From contig CALVKR010000007.1 in NCBI GenBank assembly GCA_944332995.1, positions 20,781-84,780 of the forward strand: DNA of 64,000 nt, written 5' to 3'. Below, one piece after another: positions 27,417 through 35,043 of the stretch. Under the pieces are notes generated by a model. It saw only the letters and a list, made by a program, of their open reading frames with translations, searched no databases and was not told the DNA's origin. This DNA is from an uncultured Clostridia bacterium. Lineage in GTDB: Bacteria > Bacillota > Clostridia > Christensenellales > CAG-917. The position numbers were made by a program, and so were the translations under genes. Each line of letters begins with the position of its first letter. The first letter of the stretch is position 1.

Positions 27417-27422
27417 TTCGCT

Positions 27423-27499
27423 TGGTCGAGGTGACAAGATTTGAACTTGCGACCTTTCGGTCCCGAACCGAACGCACTACCAAGCTGTGCCACACCTCG
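27423..27499 (-). tRNA. tRNA-Pro (anticodon CGG)
   Basis: 77 nt with the CCA encoded. Acceptor CGAGGTG/CACCTCG, D stem GCAC/GTGC, anticodon stem TTCGG/CCGAA with loop TTCGGGA (anticodon CGG), T arm GCAAG-TTCAAAT-CTTGT. Own promoter upstream and terminator downstream. It marks the edge of the repeat array. Confidence 0.95.
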
Positions 27500-27509
27500 A
27501 TGCCTTAAT

Positions 27510-27538
27510 ATAATAACAATGCTTTTTGATTTTGTCAA
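27510..27538 (-). promoter_or_regulatory. tRNA-Pro promoter
   Basis: Minus strand TTGACA (complement of 27533-27538), a 17-bp spacer, TATTAT (complement of 27510-27515), 11 bp before the tRNA 5' end. Confidence 0.85.
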
Positions 27539-27602
27539 ACATACATGATTATTTAATTATTTTTTAGTTTATTTTACTTGTAAATTAAATTTTAATTGGG
27601 TA

Positions 27603-27631
27603 TTGACTTTTATACTCTTTACGGCTATAAT
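27603..27631 (+). promoter_or_regulatory. promoter of the small Cys-rich protein gene
   Basis: TTGACT 27603-27608, a 17-bp spacer, TATAAT 27626-27631. Divergent from the tRNA-Pro promoter. Confidence 0.82.
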
Positions 27632-27669
27632 GTGTATACACCAAAGAATACTAAAGGGGGGCAAATAAA

Positions 27670-27870
27670 ATGGAGTATCCTAATCACAGAAAATGTTGCG
27701 GAACTTGCGCTAACTGGAAAGAGCCCAAAAGGGTTATCAGTACGGATAGAACAAAGGTTACTACGGAAGTCCAAAAAGCTGTATGTCAAGTTATCAACTC
27801 TGCCGGACAGGAAATGGGCGGTGGATGCAGTGCTTGCGCAAAATACAGAAAATTGCCAATGTTAAGATAA
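27670..27870 (+). CDS. small cysteine-rich protein (CxxC pairs), unknown function
   Basis: 66 residues. SD AAAGGGGGG lies 8 nt before the ATG, behind a near-consensus promoter and ahead of a good terminator, so this is a real monocistronic gene. A longer overlapping frame starting at 27596 lacks such signals. Cysteines are at CCGTCANW near the N-terminus, VCQV in the middle and CSACAKY near the C-terminus. The two outer CxxC pairs could form a zinc ribbon or bind an iron-sulfur cluster. The protein is basic and has no membrane segment. Confidence 0.75.
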   Translation: MEYPNHRKCCGTCANWKEPKRVISTDRTKVTTEVQKAVCQVINSAGQEMGGGCSACAKYRKLPMLR

Positions 27871-27881
27871 TTTGTGCAAAC

Positions 27882-27914
27882 AAAAAGCCGATTCTGACGA
27901 ATCGGTCTTTTTTT
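27882..27914 (+). terminator. terminator of the small Cys-rich gene
   Basis: CCGATTC tgac GAATCGG then a run of seven T interrupted by C. Confidence 0.88.
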
Positions 27915-28074
27915 GTCCTCACCCGCCTACACCCTTTTCTCATTTGACGGCAAAGATAAACGGACATATTCAGGACTTTGCCAAAATTACAAAGATGCCT
28001 TTTCGCCGTCGCTCCGTCGTTTATAAAATATAAAAATCTATTTTATCCGCCCGGGAATTTGTTTAATAGTTTAT

Positions 28075-28103
28075 TAGACAAAAAAATCAAATAATGATAT
28101 AAT
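28075..28103 (+). promoter_or_regulatory. metF promoter, positioned for a leaderless mRNA
   Basis: TAGACA 28075-28080, a 17-bp spacer, TATAAT 28098-28103. Only six bases (TTTCCC) separate the -10 from the metF ATG, so the transcript should start at or next to the start codon. No SD is present. Confidence 0.72.
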
Positions 28104-28109
28104 TTTCCC

Positions 28110-28958
28110 ATGAAAACTTGTGACCTGTTCAAACAAAAAGAGCTTGTGCTTTCCGCCGAGGTATTCCCCCCTAAAAAGACGGGAAATCTCGAGGGCGTGA
28201 TAAGAGCGTTAAAGAGCATAAAGTCGGTAGGCCCCGACTTTGTTTCCGTGACTTACGGCGCAGGCGGAGAGGGCGCAGATACCACCGCAGACGTGGCGTC
28301 TATTGCGATTGACGCTTTCGGCATAAACACGGTGGCGCATATGACCGCCGTCAACATGACCGTGGGAAAACTCGAGTCGCAAGTGGAAATGCTAAACCGC
28401 AAAGGGATAGAAAATATCCTGGTGCTCAGAGGCGACGTTTGCCCAACCTCCAGGTTTTTCGATTTTCATCATGCGAGCGACCTTGCAGAATACTTAAGCA
28501 CCCGTCATCCGGAATTCAATCTTATCGGAGCGTGCTATCCCGAAAAGCACCCGGAGGCAAAAACGCTTGAAGAGGATATCGACAATTTAAAGAGAAAGAT
28601 AGATTGCGGAATCACTCACCTTATCACTCAGCTGTTTTTGGATAACGACAAGTTTTTCCGCTTTTTGGAGCTTACCGCTAAAAAGGGAATCACCGTTCCC
28701 ATCGAGGCAGGCATAATGCCCATGTTTTCGGCAAAGACGCTCGAACACAGCGTTTCGCTTTCCGACGCATCGGTGCCTGCCGAATTTAGAAAACTCAAAG
28801 AGGAAAACCCCGACGAAAAAGAGTTTTTTGAAAGAGGAATCGAGCTTGCCGTAGAGCAGATAAATGCGCTCATCAAAGGCGGTGCAAGAGGCATACACCT
28901 GTATACAATGAATAAAGGCGAGATAGCCGAACGCATACTTCCTAAATTTAAAAAATGA
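28110..28958 (+). CDS. metF: methylenetetrahydrofolate reductase
   Basis: Reduces 5,10-methylene-THF to 5-methyl-THF, the methyl donor for MetH two genes downstream. 282 residues, a single TIM-barrel flavoprotein: LSAEVFPPKKTGN (catalytic Glu region), FVSVTYGAGGEG, NILVLRGDVCP, IGACYPEKHPEA, ITQLFLDND. First gene of metF - activation protein - metH with overlapping ends. It has no Shine-Dalgarno and a -10 box 6 bp before the ATG, so it is probably read from a leaderless transcript. Confidence 0.95.
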   Translation: MKTCDLFKQKELVLSAEVFPPKKTGNLEGVIRALKSIKSVGPDFVSVTYGAGGEGADTTADVASIAIDAFGINTVAHMTAVNMTVGKLESQVEMLNRKGIENILVLRGDVCPTSRFFDFHHASDLAEYLSTRHPEFNLIGACYPEKHPEAKTLEEDIDNLKRKIDCGITHLITQLFLDNDKFFRFLELTAKKGITVPIEAGIMPMFSAKTLEHSVSLSDASVPAEFRKLKEENPDEKEFFERGIELAVEQINALIKGGARGIHLYTMNKGEIAERILPKFKK

Positions 28959-29509
28959 TATCTAAAAACGCTTTGTTACTTTTTATGGGCAACGAACGCC
29001 CTGTTTTTTATAACGACGAAACGCTGTCTAAGGCGGTGGCACTCGCAAACGCCTGCGCCGCCGAAAGGAGCGTTGTAAAACTTGCCGACGTCGAAACTGT
29101 CCCCGACGGCGTTTATTTTAACGGGGAATTTTTTAAAGGCTCCAAACTTTCCGCACATCTTGACGGCTGCAAAAGAGCGGCGTTGTTTTGCGCCACGCTC
29201 GGCGACGAGTTCGACAGAGAAATAGAACGCTCAAAATACGAAAGCCTCGAGCTTGCATATCTTATCGACTATGCGGGGCTTGTAATGATTGAACAGCTTT
29301 GCGACGAGATAAACTGTGAAATCGCAAAAGAATATAAAGGTAAAATAACCGCAAGATATTCGATAGGATTTGACGATACATCGATAAAAGACCAACAAAA
29401 ATTTTTGGATTTAATTTCGGCAACAAAAAAAATCGGCGTTATGACGACTAAGGGCGATATGATGTGCCCGACAAAGAGCGTAACCGCCATAGTGGGTATT
29501 TATGATTGA
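28955..29509 (+). CDS. methionine synthase activation domain-like protein
   Basis: 184 residues. Resembles the C-terminal AdoMet-binding reactivation domain of MetH as a stand-alone protein: CKRAALFCATLGDEFDREIE, LIDYAGLVMIEQLCDEIN, ARYSIGFDDTSIKDQQKFLD and the end MMCPTKSVTAIVGIYD. In full-length MetH this domain supports reductive methylation of inactive cob(II)alamin. It overlaps metF by 4 bp (ATGA) and metH by 8 bp, so the three are made together. It supplies the module absent from the MetH here. Confidence 0.88.
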   Translation: MISKNALLLFMGNERPVFYNDETLSKAVALANACAAERSVVKLADVETVPDGVYFNGEFFKGSKLSAHLDGCKRAALFCATLGDEFDREIERSKYESLELAYLIDYAGLVMIEQLCDEINCEIAKEYKGKITARYSIGFDDTSIKDQQKFLDLISATKKIGVMTTKGDMMCPTKSVTAIVGIYD

Positions 29510-31829
29510 TTTTAACCAAGACTTGATTTTAGACGGCGGAATGGGAAGCTCCCTTTTGGAAAGAGGGTATATCGGCTTGCCCGAAAAGCTCAACCTCACC
29601 TCGCCCGAGGTTATAGAAGATATTCACATTAGTTACGTCAAAAGCGGAGCGGACGTAGTTTACACAAACACGTTCGGCGCAAACCGCTTTAAATACGGCG
29701 ACGAGCTCGATAAAATAATAAGCGCCGCCATATCGATAGCCAAACGAAGCGGAGCGAGGTATACCGCCCTGGATATAGGTCCGCTCGGCAAAATTGTCGG
29801 CGAAGGCGGAATATCCTTTGACGAAGCATACGACGAGTTTAAAAGGATAATCCTTTCGGCAGGCGACAAGACGGATTATATAGCGATAGAGACCATGACG
29901 TCGCTGACCGAAGCGAGAGCGGCTGTCCTTGCGGCAAAAGAAAACAGCACTCTCCCCGTTTGCGTCACGATGTCTTTTGAAAAAAATCTCAGGACTTTTT
30001 TCGGCGTGGATATACACTCGTTCGTTCTGACAATGGAAGCTATGGGGGTGAATGCGCTGGGCGCAAACTGTTCTGTGGGACCCGTGCAAATGGAAGAGAT
30101 TGCAAAAAAACTTTTGGAGTGCGCTTCCGTTCCCGTAGTCATAAAACCAAACGCAGGTATGCCGTCCGTCAAAAACGGAAAGACGGTTTACGACGTGGAC
30201 GAAAAGTCCTTTGCTGAAAATATGGCAAAAATCAAAGGCATGGGCGCAAATATCCTCGGCGGCTGCTGCGGAACGACGCCTGCCCACATCGCCCTGACCG
30301 CCGAACGGACAAAGGCTATAGAGGCAAAGCATGAAAAGGCAAAAGGCGTTTGGGTGTGCTCGGCGTATAAAGCCGTATCTATCGACGGTCACACGGTAGT
30401 CGGCGAAAGGATAAACCCGACGGGCAAGAAAAAAGTTCAGGCGGCGCTGAGAGCGGACGATTATGACTTTTTGGTGTCCGAGGGCATAAAACAGGAAAAA
30501 CAAAACGCCGCCGTTTTGGATGTCAACGTGGGCGTTAGCGGAATAGACGAAACAAAGGCGATGCTCGAAATGATAAAGAGGCTGTCAAAGGCAACCACCC
30601 TGCCGCTTCAGATCGACTCGTCAAAACCCGAGGTCATAGAAAAAGCGCTGAGGTATTATGACGGAGTCGCCATAGTAAACAGCGTGAACGGCTCTAATAA
30701 TTCACTTTGTTCAATCTTGCCGCTCGTAAAAAAATACGGCGCCGCAGTTATAGGTCTTACCATGGACGAAAACGGTATTCCCGATACGGTGGAAGGCAGG
30801 CTCAAAATTGCCGATAAAATTATTAAAACCGCAGAAAATTTCGGCATAGACCGCTCTAAAGTTATCATCGACGCCCTGACCATGGCAGAGTCTTCCGCAC
30901 CCGGAACGGCGCTCGTGACGCTCGGCACCGTCGAGGCTTTGACAAAAGCCGGTATAAAGACGGCGCTCGGCGTATCCAACGTGTCTTTCGGCATGCCGTC
31001 CCGTGAGATAATAAATGCGTCCTTTTACGATATGGCAAAGTCGAAAGGGCTGACGCTCGCCATCATCAATCCTGCCATGAGTATGCTGTCGGGCAGCGAC
31101 GACGCTGTAAACTTTTTGCTTGCAAAGCCGGATTCCGCCGGTATATATATCGAAAACACCACTCCTCTTTCCATGCCCGTTTCGGAATCAAAGGGCGACC
31201 TTGCCGACCTTATCGTTACGGGACAAGCCGACAGCGCAAGAGAGGAAACGGCTGTGTTGCTCAATTCGCTAAAGCCAATGGAAGTTGCGGAAAAATACGT
31301 TATGCCCGCCCTGAACGAAATAGGCAAACTTTACGAAGACGGCAAAGTTTTCCTGCCTCAGCTTATCGCATCAAGCGACGCAGCCAAAGCCGCTTTTGAA
31401 GTGATAGAAGAAGCGCTCGGAGATAAAAAGGAAGAAGGCGGCGTAAAGACTTTTGTCATTGCAACCGTCAAGGGCGACATACACGATATAGGCAAAAACA
31501 TAGTAAAGGCGATAACTTCAAACTACGGTTACAAAGTTATCGACCTCGGGCGTGACGTCGATTATCAGACGGTAGTCGAAGCCGTAAAAAGAAATTATCC
31601 CTGCGTTTTGGGACTTTCCGCACTCATGACCACTACGGCGGAGAATATGGCAACGCAGATAAAACTCGTAAAAGAGAAATTTGACATTCCCGTATTTTGC
31701 GGCGGCGCCGTGCTCACCCCCGAATATGCCGAACAGATAGGCGGCATATACTGCAAGGACGCCCAAGACACGGTAATGAAACTTAGCGACTTTTTCGCCC
31801 GCAATCCTGCGTTTGTAAAACAGGCTTGA
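29502..31829 (+). CDS. metH: cobalamin-dependent methionine synthase (three-domain form)
   Basis: Transfers methyl from 5-methyl-THF to homocysteine through cobalamin. 775 residues against about 1200 for full-length MetH. Homocysteine/zinc domain (1-290) with zinc ligands GANCSVGP and LGGCCGTTPAHI; pterin-binding barrel (about 300-560, GERINPTGKKK, LQIDSSKPEVIE); cobalamin cap and Rossmann domain (about 580-775) with the base-off histidine motif GDIHDIGKNIV. The fourth (activation) domain is the separate upstream gene. Confidence 0.95.
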   Translation: MIDFNQDLILDGGMGSSLLERGYIGLPEKLNLTSPEVIEDIHISYVKSGADVVYTNTFGANRFKYGDELDKIISAAISIAKRSGARYTALDIGPLGKIVGEGGISFDEAYDEFKRIILSAGDKTDYIAIETMTSLTEARAAVLAAKENSTLPVCVTMSFEKNLRTFFGVDIHSFVLTMEAMGVNALGANCSVGPVQMEEIAKKLLECASVPVVIKPNAGMPSVKNGKTVYDVDEKSFAENMAKIKGMGANILGGCCGTTPAHIALTAERTKAIEAKHEKAKGVWVCSAYKAVSIDGHTVVGERINPTGKKKVQAALRADDYDFLVSEGIKQEKQNAAVLDVNVGVSGIDETKAMLEMIKRLSKATTLPLQIDSSKPEVIEKALRYYDGVAIVNSVNGSNNSLCSILPLVKKYGAAVIGLTMDENGIPDTVEGRLKIADKIIKTAENFGIDRSKVIIDALTMAESSAPGTALVTLGTVEALTKAGIKTALGVSNVSFGMPSREIINASFYDMAKSKGLTLAIINPAMSMLSGSDDAVNFLLAKPDSAGIYIENTTPLSMPVSESKGDLADLIVTGQADSAREETAVLLNSLKPMEVAEKYVMPALNEIGKLYEDGKVFLPQLIASSDAAKAAFEVIEEALGDKKEEGGVKTFVIATVKGDIHDIGKNIVKAITSNYGYKVIDLGRDVDYQTVVEAVKRNYPCVLGLSALMTTTAENMATQIKLVKEKFDIPVFCGGAVLTPEYAEQIGGIYCKDAQDTVMKLSDFFARNPAFVKQA

Positions 31830-32098
31830 TTAAAAGGCTGTTTGAATGAGTTTTAACGGCTGTTTGAAAACTGTTTACCGATTAAACGGCAGAAACTGTA
31901 ACTGTTTTACGGATATTTAAAAGGCAGAATTTAATAGCTTTAAACTAAAACTCGGTTTAACCCGTTAAGGCTTTTATAGGCCTACAGTTTAAAAGAGTAA
32001 ATTATACAAAGCGCATTAGCTATATTGCTATAAAGGATAATCCCTGCCGATTACTTCATAGCTATATTAAACGCAAGCTAAACCGTTTAAATTTATTA

Positions 32099-32125
32099 GC
32101 CGCCCCAAAGGGCGGTTTTCGCTTT
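32099..32125 (+). terminator. terminator between metH and the cobalamin riboswitch
   Basis: CCGCCC caaa GGGCGG followed by TTTTCGCTTTT. It lies 270 bp after metH; 31830-32098 contains no gene I can support. Confidence 0.75.
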
Positions 32126-32156
32126 TCTTTTTCGCCCTCTTGTGCTAAAATTATAT

Positions 32157-32310
32157 CGCATAAGACGTCAGGGAAGTTGGTGAAAATCCGACACAGCCCC
32201 CGCTACTGTTATAAGCCAAGTTGCCATACGTCACCGAGAGGGAAGACGGCAAAGAATTTTTAGTTAAGATAAACTAAAACTCTCTTAAAGTCAGGATACC
32301 GGTCTATGCG
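32157..32310 (+). promoter_or_regulatory. cobalamin (AdoCbl) riboswitch
   Basis: Contains the B12-box-type core: GTCAGGGAAGTTGGTG, AAATCCGACACAGCCCCCGC and TACTGT at 32168-32212. The closing P1 stem CGCATAAGAC/GTCTATGCG defines the ends. No terminator follows. The SD GGAGGG of the next gene lies 18 bp downstream, so control is probably translational, switching the lipoprotein and ECF component off when cobalamin is plentiful. Confidence 0.93.
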
Positions 32311-32337
32311 AAAATAATTTCTTTTACGGAGGGTAAA

Positions 32338-32859
32338 ATGAAAAGACACGTTTTATCTATTGTGGCGGTGGTTTTTATCGTCACGGCACTTTCACTTGTT
32401 TTCGTCGCTTGCGACAATCCCCTTGCCCCGAATACGGGCGACGATTCACAAAAGACCGTATCGGTTTATCTTTTGGCGCCCGATTGCAACTCATCTCCCG
32501 ACGTGCTGAAAAGTTTTGAAGTTACCACTACGGCGGCAAACGTGCACGATTTGCTTTTGCAGTTAAAGGGCGAAAAGAAAATATCTTACGCTTTTTCCGA
32601 AAGCAGTTACGGCGCATATATCACCTCGCTCGGATACTACGATGGCGAAACGCTGACTGATATGAGCTATAATGCGTCTACGCAGTTTATCGCCGTTTAC
32701 CACTCGATAGACCGTGCCGACCTTATCGACTACGGACAGTCGTCAAACTTTTTCGACTTGGCTACTTTTAATTTTAAATCGTCGTATGCAGGCATATCCT
32801 CGCTTCCCGTCGAAAACGGAGAGGCTTATGCTTTTATGGTAAACACTTTCTCGTGGTAG
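32338..32859 (+). CDS. DUF4430-type lipoprotein, riboswitch-controlled; putative cobalamin-binding
   Basis: 173 residues. Signal peptide MKRHVLSIVAVVFIVTALSL with lipobox FVAC, then a compact domain of about 130 residues (SVYLLAPDCNSSPDVLKSFE, NVHDLLLQLKG, SYGAYITSLGYYDG, ending AYAFMVNTFSW). The pattern fits the DUF4430 / transcobalamin C-terminal-like fold, in which a substrate is held between a short hairpin and the tail. Control by a B12 riboswitch and the ECF S component 16 bp downstream support a role in capturing cobalamin or a corrinoid at the cell surface. Family assignment is by pattern and context. Confidence 0.75.
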   Translation: MKRHVLSIVAVVFIVTALSLVFVACDNPLAPNTGDDSQKTVSVYLLAPDCNSSPDVLKSFEVTTTAANVHDLLLQLKGEKKISYAFSESSYGAYITSLGYYDGETLTDMSYNASTQFIAVYHSIDRADLIDYGQSSNFFDLATFNFKSSYAGISSLPVENGEAYAFMVNTFSW

Positions 32860-32875
32860 ATTGATTATTTTTTAA

Positions 32876-33520
32876 ATGCAAAAGATAGAGAGCGGACAAA
32901 ACAAAAGTGCGTCGGTCAACCTGACCTACGTCGCCGTCATGGCGGCGTCGCTTACCGTGCTAAAACTCGCTTTGAGCTTTATACCCAACGTCGAGGTAGT
33001 AACGCTTTTAATACTATGTTACGCCTCGGCTTTCGGGGCAAGGCGAACGATGACCGCCACAATGATTTTTTGCACGGTGGAAATTTTGCTCTACGGCTTC
33101 AATTCGTGGGTGCTGCTTTATTATATATATTGGAACGCCCTTGCCTTTACCGCCTCGCTGTGTCTTAAAAAGCCGTCGCTTATTGTCGCCGTCGTCATTG
33201 CGGTGCTGTTTACCGCTTTTTTCGGTGTGCTTTCCACCGCCATCGACGTAATGTTTGCCGGCATAAACGGCGTGCCCGAAAGCGAACTCGGCTACCTGTT
33301 TACCGCCTATTACGTAAGAGGCGCATGGTTTTATATCATACACGTCATCTCAAACTTTTTCATCGTGGGCGTTTTATATATCCCTCTTACCGTCACGCTT
33401 TATAAAATACTCGGCAAAGACGTATCCTATATAATATCTCGGTTTAAAAGGATAAAGCCTTATAGGGTAAGGAAAAAAGCCAATGCCAACACAGATAAGG
33501 AGAACAAAGCGGAAAGATAA
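32876..33520 (+). CDS. ECF transporter S component, probably for cobalamin or a precursor
   Basis: 214 residues, about five or six TM helices (LTYVAVMAASLTVLKLALSF, VTLLILCYASAFGARRTMTA, YIYWNALAFTASLCL, VVIAVLFTAFFGVLSTAIDV, YIIHVISNFFIVGVLYIPLT), with a basic C-terminal tail. This is the usual S-component layout, including the Ala/Gly-rich helix 1 that docks on EcfT. The EcfA/A'/T module is not here and must be shared. Substrate is inferred from the upstream cobalamin riboswitch and the DUF4430 lipoprotein; B12-regulated S components of this kind have been called CblT/CblS, but I cannot assign which. Confidence 0.8.
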   Translation: MQKIESGQNKSASVNLTYVAVMAASLTVLKLALSFIPNVEVVTLLILCYASAFGARRTMTATMIFCTVEILLYGFNSWVLLYYIYWNALAFTASLCLKKPSLIVAVVIAVLFTAFFGVLSTAIDVMFAGINGVPESELGYLFTAYYVRGAWFYIIHVISNFFIVGVLYIPLTVTLYKILGKDVSYIISRFKRIKPYRVRKKANANTDKENKAER

Positions 33521-33672
33521 ACTAAATACTGTTCAGTCCCGTCCGCTTTTACCTTTTTTTGGAACTCGGCGTCGACAAAAGGCGGTCAAAGTAGCACTGT
33601 CCTCAATTCTTTTCCCGCTTCTATTCCGTTTCTATTCCGTTTCTATTCCGCTTCAAAAATTCCCCGATAAAC

Positions 33673-33712
33673 AAAAAAACGCCCCGACAGAGTTGTTTGG
33701 CGTTTTTTTTTG
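33673..33712 (+). terminator. terminator after the ECF S component
   Basis: AAACGCC/GGCGTTT with a 15-nt loop and a T9 tract, about 150 bp after the stop. The rest of the 33521-33835 gap holds only the next promoter. Confidence 0.8.
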
Positions 33713-33764
33713 CTTTATTTGAGCGTATTTTCATTATTTGGAAACTGTTTTTTTCGCTGTATTA

Positions 33765-33793
33765 TTGACAATAGTTGTGAATTGGTTTAATAT
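33765..33793 (+). promoter_or_regulatory. promoter of the zinc-ribbon membrane protein gene
   Basis: TTGACA 33765-33770, a 17-bp spacer, TAATAT 33788-33793. Confidence 0.78.
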
Positions 33794-33835
33794 TTACTAT
33801 GTATCTTAGTCTTTAATTAACATAGGAGGAAAGCA

Positions 33836-34903
33836 ATGTTTACGAGATGCCCAAGCTGCCATACGGAAATCAGCTTCGACGCACCTAAAAATGCGCCGGC
33901 AGGATATAAACATCGTATCAAATGCCCAAACCCGAATTGCGGCGTTACAATAAGCGTGGTCATTCCGCCCAGGCAAAATGCGGTCAATCAGCAACCTACC
34001 CAGGCGGCAAGCACTTACAGCCAACAGCCTGTGGGAGGAGTGGGACAGCAATATCCGCCCTATCCGCCTCAGTATCCGCCATACGGATATGCGCCGTATA
34101 ACGGATATACGCCTCAGCCCTATCCGCAAAATCCGCCCTATCCTTATCCTCAGCAACCTGCTCAGTCTGAACAGCAAGAGGAGGAAGTTACTTCGGGAAA
34201 GCTGTCGGGAAGCGTGGTAAAAAGCCTTGTGTTGCTTTTTATCGGTTTAGGCGTAGTTCTTTTCCACGTCCTCGGATATCTCGTTGCGACGGGAACGCTT
34301 GCCCTGCCCAACAGCGCCGGTCTTGAGCTCTTTACGGGAATCTCGTATCTCGACCTGCTCATCTCCATGGGCGCAGACGCATTGAGAGGAACAAGCATTA
34401 TATCGTCAGTGTTCAATCTTTTGTGCGTGGTGCAATTCTTCCTCGCCTGCATAATGATTATATTCAATCTGTTTATAGCAATATTCAAAGCATACGGCAA
34501 AGGTGCGGGAATAACTAACATCGTTTTCTCGGCATTGGTTTTGCTCCTGTTTATCGCAAGCGCCATAGCGCCTTATATCGATACGCTTTTAACGCTTCAG
34601 ATTCAAATTGACTTTGGCTCATACTTCAAGATGATAGCGACCGTCGATATGTGTTGCCTGCTCGTGGGCGTGGCGTTGGGGCTTTTAATGTTCGTCCTTT
34701 CGATAGTGTTCTTCTTCTTGAAGGCACACCCCATTCCGGATAAAACGGAAGAGACGGAAAACGCCGACCCGTTCAACCCCGCGGCTGCGGACGCGCAAAA
34801 CTCAGAAGAAGGCGGCAAGAAACAGAAAAAGGCTAAAAAGGAAAAAAAGAAAAAGTCTAAAGACGAAAAAGGCAACGCCGAGCCTGTAGATACGGCGCAA
34901 TAA
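33836..34903 (+). CDS. zinc-ribbon, proline/tyrosine-rich membrane protein of unknown function
   Basis: 355 residues. N-terminal zinc ribbon (MFTRCPSCHTEISF ... KCPNPNCGVTI, two CxxC-type knuckles, about 1-40). A low-complexity P-Y-Q segment (about 45-115) with repeated PPYPPQYPPYGYAPYNGY-type units. Four TM helices (about 128-150, 175-215, 225-250, 265-300). A highly charged lysine-rich C-terminus (about 315-345). SD AGGAGG lies 6 nt before the ATG. It has its own promoter and terminator. The zinc ribbon and lysine tail should both be cytosolic, which suggests a membrane-tethered scaffold. No function is assignable. Confidence 0.8.
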   Translation: MFTRCPSCHTEISFDAPKNAPAGYKHRIKCPNPNCGVTISVVIPPRQNAVNQQPTQAASTYSQQPVGGVGQQYPPYPPQYPPYGYAPYNGYTPQPYPQNPPYPYPQQPAQSEQQEEEVTSGKLSGSVVKSLVLLFIGLGVVLFHVLGYLVATGTLALPNSAGLELFTGISYLDLLISMGADALRGTSIISSVFNLLCVVQFFLACIMIIFNLFIAIFKAYGKGAGITNIVFSALVLLLFIASAIAPYIDTLLTLQIQIDFGSYFKMIATVDMCCLLVGVALGLLMFVLSIVFFFLKAHPIPDKTEETENADPFNPAAADAQNSEEGGKKQKKAKKEKKKKSKDEKGNAEPVDTAQ

Positions 34904-34911
34904 TAAAAAAC

Positions 34912-34940
34912 AAAAAGAAGCGGACTGCCGCTTCTTTTTT
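34912..34940 (+). terminator. terminator after the zinc-ribbon protein
   Basis: GAAGCGG actg CCGCTTC flanked by A5 and T6; it can act in both directions. Confidence 0.88.
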
Positions 34941-35043
34941 ATTGCTACACTGCCGATTTTACCTTTAACCGTTAGCTTTGCAGGTGTAGTTCAGTGTTTA
35001 AGTTTCGGTTGTCAAGACTTAATTTAATTTTGCTTAAACAGAT

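Larger units (their letters stand above)
25980..27421. repeat. array of degenerate ~400-bp palindromic repeat units
   Basis: Three long units (about 25980-26430, 26431-26890, 26893-27290) and a partial fourth (27295-27421) share long stretches of near identity. The ORFs within them are repeat-driven and not genes. Recurrent modules: hairpin A, CGCAAAAAGT/ACTTTTTGCG with an invariant 12-nt loop, at 26281-26312, 26730-26761, 27124-27155, 27315-27346; hairpin B, CCGCAAAATC/GATTTTGCGG, at 26124, 26401, 26574 and 26969; hairpin C, GGAAAAAC...GTTTTTCC, at 26767-26833 and 27161-27227. Units 1 and 2 begin with a copy of part of the tRNA-Pro terminator (GCAAAAAAATGGAGCAAAGT). Confidence 0.85.

Noticed and set aside
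25980..27421. CRISPR array
   Set aside because: Repeats are long, palindromic and unevenly spaced, with no unique spacers of 30-40 bp; no cas genes are in the window.
29529..30503. 324-residue minus-strand ORF
   Set aside because: Antisense to metH; composition and lack of SD mark it as a shadow.
32005..32156. Promoter directly before the cobalamin riboswitch
   Set aside because: Only weak TAAAAT/TATAT matches, with no acceptable -35 at 16-18 bp.
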